A stretch of DNA of 64,000 bases from Raineyella sp044508675 (GTDB lineage Bacteria; Actinomycetota; Actinomycetes; Propionibacteriales; Propionibacteriaceae), in the NCBI GenBank assembly GCA_044508675.1, contig JBIQHF010000012.1, positions 24,112 through 88,111 of the forward strand, given 5' to 3'. The position numbers and the translations under genes were made by a program. This document shows, piece by piece, positions 58,884 to 64,000 of the stretch. Within the stretch, counting starts at the first letter, position 1. Each line of letters starts with the position of its first letter. The notes under the pieces were generated by a model that saw only the letters and a program-made list of their open reading frames with translations, was not told the DNA's origin and searched no databases.

Positions 58884-60046
58884 TAGATGCCTCCGAATAC
58901 CTCGGCGAGGATTGAACGCTTAACTGCGGTCAGGGTGTCGGCCTCTGACCCCAAGGTTGCTGATGCCGTGTCTAGTGAAGTCAGGGACTCAGTAATCGCC
59001 ACGATCTCGGAAGTCGCCAATGCAGGTACGGGGCCGGCCAGGATCTTCGCTTGCGAGATGTTCTTGGCCTCGGTTCCGTTGACTACCTCACGCACATACG
59101 AGCGATAAGCCGGGGATCTGAGAGCGGCCAGCAGCAGTCGGCCGGGATAGCCCTTTCGTGGAACGAGTCGCAGAGTCTTGTCGCTTAGCATGAGGTTGGG
59201 AAAATCACGATCGACTAGGCAAGGTCGGGCGACATTGTCGACAACGGCATTGGCGCGAGTAACAAGGACGTCGCCAGCACGAACGATGTCGCCAGGACGA
59301 AAGTCAGCGGCGTCCAACAGGCGCTTATTCTCTTCGGGAACGAACAGATCGCGTCCCACGGCACTGACCTTCAGTACACCGAGCTTCCCGTCCTCCGCGG
59401 GCTCCGTCGCCGCGCGCGGGCTCCGGCCCGCGTCGATCCTCTCCACCCAGGCGTGGAGTCGCGTGACCTCAGACGGAGCGGCCACGGATTCGAACGTCTC
59501 GGTCGCTATGGTGGCGAGTTCTGCCGCCTGCTTGCCGAGTGCATACCTGTGACGCTCGACAGCCCACAGGAGGTCGGCGATTCGCTTCTGCTCCTGGAGG
59601 GGCGGGAGGTCGAATTCCTGCACCTTGAGATCGCGCCAGTTCACAGTTGGAGAGAGGGAGCCGACTGAGATAGCGATCGCGCGTTCGAGGAATTGGTCAC
59701 TTGAGAGGAAAACGGGGAGGAACTCAGGCGAGACGAAATCCTCTCGAGCCCGAAGGACGAGTGCGTGAGCAGAGCAAATGCCGTCGAACTCCGCTAGGGC
59801 CACCTTCTTCTGGTATGCGCGTCGACGTCCAAAAATGACGTCGCCCGCTCGGAAGCGGAGCTTCTGTCCCTCGACGACGTCGGGGCTGTCCCAGCGCTGG
59901 ACGGTCATCACCCCTGGATCGAGGTGCTCTAGTCCGACATAACGATCGACATCGGCCTCCGCGGGGTTGATCCGCTCGGTTACATTTTGGATCGCGTCGC
60001 CGAAGGCGACTCGCTTCCAGTGCGACTTGTCGAGGTTCAGGCTCAC
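58883..60046 (-). CDS. hsdS: Type I restriction-modification specificity subunit (HsdS)
   Basis: A 387-aa specificity protein with two target-recognition domains. The first ends in the conserved LPPLQEQKRIADLLWAVERH coiled-coil segment at about residue 150-170; the second ends with ALATSEIVAITESLTSLD. It defines the two half-sites recognised by the enzyme. It overlaps hsdM2 by 4 nt (ATGA) and hsdR by 1 nt. Its codon use is more AT-rich than that of its neighbours, as usual for S subunits. The target sequence cannot be predicted. Confidence 0.93.
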   Translation of the reverse strand: MSLNLDKSHWKRVAFGDAIQNVTERINPAEADVDRYVGLEHLDPGVMTVQRWDSPDVVEGQKLRFRAGDVIFGRRRAYQKKVALAEFDGICSAHALVLRAREDFVSPEFLPVFLSSDQFLERAIAISVGSLSPTVNWRDLKVQEFDLPPLQEQKRIADLLWAVERHRYALGKQAAELATIATETFESVAAPSEVTRLHAWVERIDAGRSPRAATEPAEDGKLGVLKVSAVGRDLFVPEENKRLLDAADFRPGDIVRAGDVLVTRANAVVDNVARPCLVDRDFPNLMLSDKTLRLVPRKGYPGRLLLAALRSPAYRSYVREVVNGTEAKNISQAKILAGPVPALATSEIVAITESLTSLDTASATLGSEADTLTAVKRSILAEVFGGI

Positions 60047-61536
60047 GCGCTCAGCTCCGTTCGCAACAGCGCGAGAACGTCAGCGATTGCCTCGTCCGAC
60101 GCCTGCGCGGTAGTTCGCCACTGCGCTACGGCATCGATGACGTCGATGTGCCCGCCTGATTCCTTGGCGGATTCGCCGGCGACGTACAACGGAAGCGCGA
60201 GGCTGTGGCCTTTCTCAGCGATTTGGTCGAGGGTGGCGACTGCTGAGAACCCGTCCTGTGGCTCGAAGGCGCGATAGGCGTCCAGGATCTTCCGTTGGTG
60301 GGTTTCGCGGAGGAATGATTGTGCCTGTTCGCGGGCGACCTCGTTCACGGCATTGATGAACAGTACCTTGCCTTTGTGCTCGGTGGGCTTGGTGGCGCGG
60401 AGCGTGACGACCACGGCCTCCATGGGGCTGTTATAGAAGAGCCCTGCGCCGAGCCCGAGAACGCACTCGATGAGGTCGGACTTCACCAGAGCTTCACGCA
60501 GGGCCGCCTCTTCACGCCGGAAGAGCACTCCGTGGGGGAAGAGGATCGCAGCGCGGCCCGTATCGGGATCGAGACTCTTGGCGATGTGCTGGAAGAACGC
60601 GTAGTCGGCACGTCCCTGCGGCGGCACGCCCCAGACGTTGCGGCCATAGGGGTCCTTGGCGAACGCAGCGCGGTTCCACGCCTTGATGGAGTAGGGCGGG
60701 TTTGCCAGCACGACGTCGAACGTCTGCAGACGGCCCTTGCCGTCGAGGAATGCCGGTCGGCTCAAGGTGTCACCGTGGGCAATGTGGCCGTCTGTAATGC
60801 CGTGCAGGAACAGGTTCATCCGCGCGATGGCAGAAGTCCCGTAATTGAGCTCCTGACCGTAGAGGCGCAGATTCCGCCACTCCTTGCCCTGCCGCTTCAG
60901 TTCGGCGGCGGTGGAGATGAGCATGCCGCCCGTGCCGCAAGTGGGGTCGTAGACCGACTCACCCGGCTGGGGCTCGAGCATCATCGTCATCAGGTGCACC
61001 AGCGTGCGATTGGTGTAGAACTCCTGCGCGGTGTGACCGGAGTCGTCCGCGAATTTCTTGATCAGGTACTCGTAGCCGTTGCCGAGCTCGTCCTCAGGCA
61101 GGTTGGCGATCGAGAGCGTCTTGGTGGAGAAGTGCTCGATCAGGTCCGCCAGGGTCGAGTCCGGGAGCAGGTCCTTGTTGCCCCAGTCGCCGTCGCCGAA
61201 GACGCCGGGGAGTGTGTCAGGGTTGGCCTTCTCGATGGAGCGCATGGCGTGCAGGAGTGCCGCGCCGATGTTCTGCGTGACGCCGCGGATGTCGTTCCAG
61301 TGGCAGCCGTGGGGGATGGCGAAGCGGTGGTTCTCTGGGAGGTCGGCGAGCTCCTCGTCTTCGTATACATCCATCGCGGCGACGTGCTCTTCGTCGTAGA
61401 CGTCGGAGATCCGCTTCAGGAAGACGAGCGGGAAGATGTACTGCTTGTAGTCGCCCGCGTCGATCAGCCCACGGAGCACGATCGCCGCGCCCCACAGGTA
61501 GTTCTCCAGCTCTCGCTGCGTGATTCTGGTGCTCAT
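60043..61536 (-). CDS. hsdM: Type I DNA methyltransferase, M subunit, copy 2
   Basis: A 497-aa N6-adenine methyltransferase subunit. SAM motif YDPTCGTGGML at about residue 200 and catalytic ANPPYS at about 275; the N-terminal helical domain begins TQRELENYLWGAA. The start at 61536 overlaps the stop of copy 1 by 4 nt (ATGA); an in-frame ATG 15 nt upstream is possible. It differs clearly from copy 1 (61533-63083), so it is not a recent duplicate. It may pair with copy 1 as a heterodimer on the single HsdS. Confidence 0.93.
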   Translation of the reverse strand: MSTRITQRELENYLWGAAIVLRGLIDAGDYKQYIFPLVFLKRISDVYDEEHVAAMDVYEDEELADLPENHRFAIPHGCHWNDIRGVTQNIGAALLHAMRSIEKANPDTLPGVFGDGDWGNKDLLPDSTLADLIEHFSTKTLSIANLPEDELGNGYEYLIKKFADDSGHTAQEFYTNRTLVHLMTMMLEPQPGESVYDPTCGTGGMLISTAAELKRQGKEWRNLRLYGQELNYGTSAIARMNLFLHGITDGHIAHGDTLSRPAFLDGKGRLQTFDVVLANPPYSIKAWNRAAFAKDPYGRNVWGVPPQGRADYAFFQHIAKSLDPDTGRAAILFPHGVLFRREEAALREALVKSDLIECVLGLGAGLFYNSPMEAVVVTLRATKPTEHKGKVLFINAVNEVAREQAQSFLRETHQRKILDAYRAFEPQDGFSAVATLDQIAEKGHSLALPLYVAGESAKESGGHIDVIDAVAQWRTTAQASDEAIADVLALLRTELSA

Positions 61537-63083
61537 ACGGACAGCCCCCACTTCGCCAGCTCGGCCTCCAGCGCAGCACGCGTCATGGTCGCCTCGGCGT
61601 GCGCCGTTTCGAGATTCGCGAGCGCGTCCGCGAGCGTGAGCTTCTCGCCGCTGTCAGGAGGCGCGACGTACAGCGGGATGTTGAGGTTGTAGTCGTTGCT
61701 CTCGATCTCGGCCAGGCCGACGACACGGGAGCGGCCCTCGATGTCAGCGTAGAGCTCATAGGCGTCGAGGATCTGCTGGGCATGCTCGGGTTCGAGGGTG
61801 TTCTGGTTGCGTCCGCGCTTGAACAGGTCTTCACCGTTGATGAAGAGCACCTTGCCCTTCTCGTCTGGTTGCTTCTCCTGTCGAAGGATCAGCACGCAGG
61901 CGGCGAGGCCAGTGCCGTAGAACAGGTTGGGGGCCAAGCCGATGACCGCGTGGACGAGGTCAGACTTGAGCACGTGGGTGCGGATCCGCGCCTCAGCACC
62001 CTGCCGGAAAAGTGCGCCCTGGGGCAGGACGACGGCGACACGGCCCGTCTTCGGATTCGCGGAGGTGATCATGTGCTGGACCCACGCCCAGTCGGCGTAC
62101 CCCTTCGGCGGGACACCGCCGAGCGCGTTGCGGCCCCATTTGTCGGACGCCCACTCCGGCTCGCCCCAGTTCTTGAGCGAGAACGGCGGGTTGGCGACGA
62201 CGCAGTCGAACTGCGCAAGATTATTGCCCGTGTAGAAGGCGGGGTTGCGCAACGTGTCCTCGCGGACGATCTTGAAGTCCTCGACGCCGTGGAGCAGCAG
62301 GTTCATCCGTGCGATCGCAGAGGTGGCGAGCACTTTCTCCTGGCCGTAGAGCTTGCCCCACAGGGTCTTGGGGCTGCCGCCGGCATCTTTCACGTGCTCG
62401 ATGACCTCGATCAGCATGCCGCCGGTGCCGCAGGCCGGGTCGTAGACCGTCTCGCCCTCGGTGGGGTTGAGGATGTTGACGAGCAGGCCGACCACCGAGC
62501 GCGGCGTGTAGTACTCACCGGCCTTCTTGTTCGACTGGTCGGCGAATCTCTTGATGAGGTACTCGTACGCGTTGCCGAACACGTCGGGCGGCACAGCGGC
62601 GTTGGTCAGCGCCTTACTCGAGAAGTGCTCGATGAGATCGGCGAGCTTCCGATCGGGCAGCTTGTCCTTGTTGGTCCAGCTGGCGTTGCCGAAGATGCCG
62701 TACAGCGTCTCGGGGTTGGCCTTCTCGATCTCCCGGAACGCGGTCTGAAGCGCGGTGCCGATGTTCTCGGTGCAATTGCGGACGTCGTCCCACAGGCTGC
62801 CCTCGGGGATGGCGAAGCGGTGGTTCTCCGCGAACAGGGCGAACTCGTGGTCGCCCCCGGACTCGTCCAGCGCTTGGGCGTACTCCTCGAGATAGACGTC
62901 GCTGATCCGCTTGAAGAACATCAGCGGGAAGATGTAAGCCTTGAAATCGGCCTGGTCGATGCTGCCGCGCAGCAGGTCAGCCGCCGCGGCGAGGTACTGC
63001 TCGAGCTCCGCCAGCGTCAGCGGATCGCTCCCGCCGTGGGGGCGCAATGCCCGCGCTGCCGCGCGTGCCTCATCCTCGGTCAT
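61533..63083 (-). CDS. hsdM: Type I DNA methyltransferase, M subunit, copy 1
   Basis: A 516-aa N6-adenine methyltransferase subunit. SAM motif YDPACGTGGML and catalytic ANPPFS are intact. It shares the overall plan with copy 2 but is divergent, with NPPF instead of NPPY. AGGAG precedes the ATG at 63083. It is the first gene of the restriction operon and lies 51 nt behind the recombinase gene on the same strand. The presence of two different hsdM genes with one hsdS and one hsdR is unusual. Confidence 0.93.
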   Translation of the reverse strand: MTEDEARAAARALRPHGGSDPLTLAELEQYLAAAADLLRGSIDQADFKAYIFPLMFFKRISDVYLEEYAQALDESGGDHEFALFAENHRFAIPEGSLWDDVRNCTENIGTALQTAFREIEKANPETLYGIFGNASWTNKDKLPDRKLADLIEHFSSKALTNAAVPPDVFGNAYEYLIKRFADQSNKKAGEYYTPRSVVGLLVNILNPTEGETVYDPACGTGGMLIEVIEHVKDAGGSPKTLWGKLYGQEKVLATSAIARMNLLLHGVEDFKIVREDTLRNPAFYTGNNLAQFDCVVANPPFSLKNWGEPEWASDKWGRNALGGVPPKGYADWAWVQHMITSANPKTGRVAVVLPQGALFRQGAEARIRTHVLKSDLVHAVIGLAPNLFYGTGLAACVLILRQEKQPDEKGKVLFINGEDLFKRGRNQNTLEPEHAQQILDAYELYADIEGRSRVVGLAEIESNDYNLNIPLYVAPPDSGEKLTLADALANLETAHAEATMTRAALEAELAKWGLSV

Positions 63084-63134
63084 CCGTCTCCTAGCTATTG
63101 CTCCACCACGCGGCAATGGCGCTACCGACTCAGC

Positions 63135-63722
63135 TCACGGCCGAGGGGACAACGCCCCCTGACTAGGGCCTCGTTGCGTCAGCACGCGGTGGGCGGTTCC
63201 GATCGACACGCCAGCGCTTCCGGCGATGCTGCGCAACGACTCGCCTCGATCTCTCCGCATCCTAATCTCGCGCTGCGTCTCGTCGCTAATGGAGCGTGGT
63301 CGGCCGTGGCTGCCTCCGTGTTCCCGCGCTGTGCGGATGCCAGCCCGGATGCGGGAGCTTTGAAGCTCTCGACGTAGTTGTCTGAGCTCGCGGATGTCCG
63401 CGAGGAGCTCCGAGTCTCCGGTGTGCTCGCCCGCGGCCAGCCCCACGAGGACCTTCACTGTTACTCCTCGGTCAACGAGGTCCAGCAATGTCTCGAGCCC
63501 GTCGACCATGCTCGCGCTCAGGCTCCGTGCGCGGGTCACGGTGAGTGCATCCCCGTCGCCGACCTCCGCCACAGCAGCGAGGAGCCCGGGGCGGTTCTTG
63601 ATCAGGCGTCGACGCGATGCAGTCTCCTCGAAGAGACGCGAGCAGATCGGCTCGAGTGCCTGCCGTTGCGATCTCGCGTCCTGAGGGTCTGCCCCGACCC
63701 GGACGAGTCCTATGAGCGCCAT
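63135..63722 (-). CDS. Serine recombinase-family protein with Gly in place of the catalytic Ser
   Basis: A 195-aa protein with resolvase/invertase architecture: N-terminal catalytic domain (MALIGLVRVGADPQDARSQR), a long E-helix region, and a C-terminal helix-turn-helix of the Hin type (GESLRSIAGSAGVSIGTAHRVL). Aligned with gamma-delta resolvase, Arg8 is kept but position 10 is Gly instead of Ser, so DNA cleavage by the standard mechanism is not expected. It may be degenerate or act only as a DNA-binding regulator. It is 214 nt from the right island edge. An in-frame start at 63803 exists but lacks family similarity. Confidence 0.78.
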   Translation of the reverse strand: MALIGLVRVGADPQDARSQRQALEPICSRLFEETASRRRLIKNRPGLLAAVAEVGDGDALTVTRARSLSASMVDGLETLLDLVDRGVTVKVLVGLAAGEHTGDSELLADIRELRQLRRELQSSRIRAGIRTAREHGGSHGRPRSISDETQREIRMRRDRGESLRSIAGSAGVSIGTAHRVLTQRGPSQGALSPRP

Positions 63723-63935
63723 CAGCCCAAACCCAGGTCGCTGCTGCGCAGTCGCAGCATGGCAGTGCGTGGGGGAGCGAGGTGCATAGGGTTTATTGAA
63801 CACTCCAAGCCGGCCGACAATGACGACCGAGCGGCCGTATTTGCCTTCTGACCTGCGGAGACGTAATGCTCAGTTCATCGGCGTGTTGACCGGAAGGAAC
63901 TGAGCGAACGGGTCCGAAACGCTCCAGAACACTCT

Positions 63936-64000
63936 GTGACCGCATCCAACGTCGGCGCCATCCTGCGCTCGGCGGCAGGGATGGACTGGGACGGCTGCCT
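63936..64000 (+). pseudogene. Native trmH 3' half, cut off by the island and by the window end
   Basis: From 63945 the + strand reads SNVGAILRSAAGMDWDGCL, the normal continuation of the native DHTNVG at 51,558 (SpoU motif 1: HxxNxGxxxRxA). It keeps the high-GC codon use of the flanking genome. It has no start of its own in the window, and its 5' half is at 51145-51558. The remainder lies beyond 64000. The 130 bases upstream (63804-63935) contain no gene and probably the right att site. Confidence 0.85.

Larger units (their letters stand above)
51548..63957. mobile_element. 12.4-kb island inserted in trmH/spoU
   Basis: The native trmH reading frame breaks after DHTNVG at the left edge and continues with NVGAILRSAAG at the right edge. 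The edges share CCAACGTGGGCG (51548-51559) and CCAACGTCGGCG (63946-63957), 11 of 12 identical, probably the att sites. Inside are a replacement trmH 3' end, an FRG gene, a transposon with an efflux gene, a type I restriction-modification operon and a serine recombinase. GC is visibly lower than in the flanks. No large integrase was found, so the integration enzyme is uncertain. Confidence 0.85.

Overview
The window is high-GC, densely coded bacterial DNA from an actinobacterium. The evidence is a MabA/InhA-type fabG-fabI pair, a sufR-B-D-C-S-U-T operon, the actinobacterial families DUF3099, DUF6457 and the TIGR03960/TIGR03936 radical-SAM pair, heme A synthase plus SURF1, and several start codons that sit 6-8 nt behind a -10 hexamer with no ribosome binding site (leaderless type). 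A propionibacterial or related soil actinomycete is plausible, but I cannot fix the genus. No tRNA, rRNA or CRISPR array was seen.

Layout. 1-7.9 kb: end of an Mrp antiporter operon (mnhG), a CPBP protease, two radical-SAM-associated genes split by malic enzyme and a SRPBCC gene, then ctaA. 7.9-10.7 kb: an ABC exporter operon (ATPase, permease, ctaA) interrupted by a TnpB-type insertion element. 10.8-31.9 kb: a large aromatic-ring catabolic cluster. Its minus-strand arm has seven genes (two paralogous aldehyde dehydrogenases, alpha/beta-fold protein, VOC protein, DapA-like aldolase, mu-crystallin-like dehydrogenase, extradiol dioxygenase). Its plus-strand arm has a LysR regulator, MFS transporter, flavin monooxygenase, [3Fe-4S] ferredoxin, ferredoxin reductase, Rieske oxygenase alpha and beta, cis-diol dehydrogenase, a second extradiol dioxygenase, a C-C hydrolase, a lipocalin-like protein, a second monooxygenase and a second hydrolase. 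Read together these could dihydroxylate, rearomatise, meta-cleave and hydrolyse an aromatic compound; the substrate cannot be read from sequence. The classic 2-hydroxypentadienoate hydratase/aldolase set is missing.

32.0-38.5 kb: suf operon for Fe-S cluster assembly. 38.6-51.1 kb: housekeeping genes (acyltransferase, ABC-F ATPase, HTH protein, ABC exporter, RlmA-like methyltransferase, SURF1, moaA, fabG, fabI, an ABC ATPase and small membrane proteins).

51.5-63.96 kb: an island of about 12.4 kb inserted inside a trmH/spoU rRNA methyltransferase gene. The native 5' half ends near 51,558 and the native 3' half resumes at about 63,936 and runs off the window. At the left junction the island supplies a lower-GC replacement 3' half of trmH, giving a chimeric open frame. 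The island carries an FRG-domain gene, a type I restriction-modification operon with two different hsdM genes, and a serine recombinase whose catalytic serine is glycine. The FRG gene is itself cut by a 2,610-bp IS5-type element (18-bp inverted repeats, TTA target duplication) that carries a drug-efflux-type MFS gene as cargo, preceded by a short leader peptide and an attenuator-like hairpin. Removing that element restores a continuous FRG reading frame of 314 codons. The nested history (island into trmH, transposon into the island's defence gene) is the most striking feature of the window.
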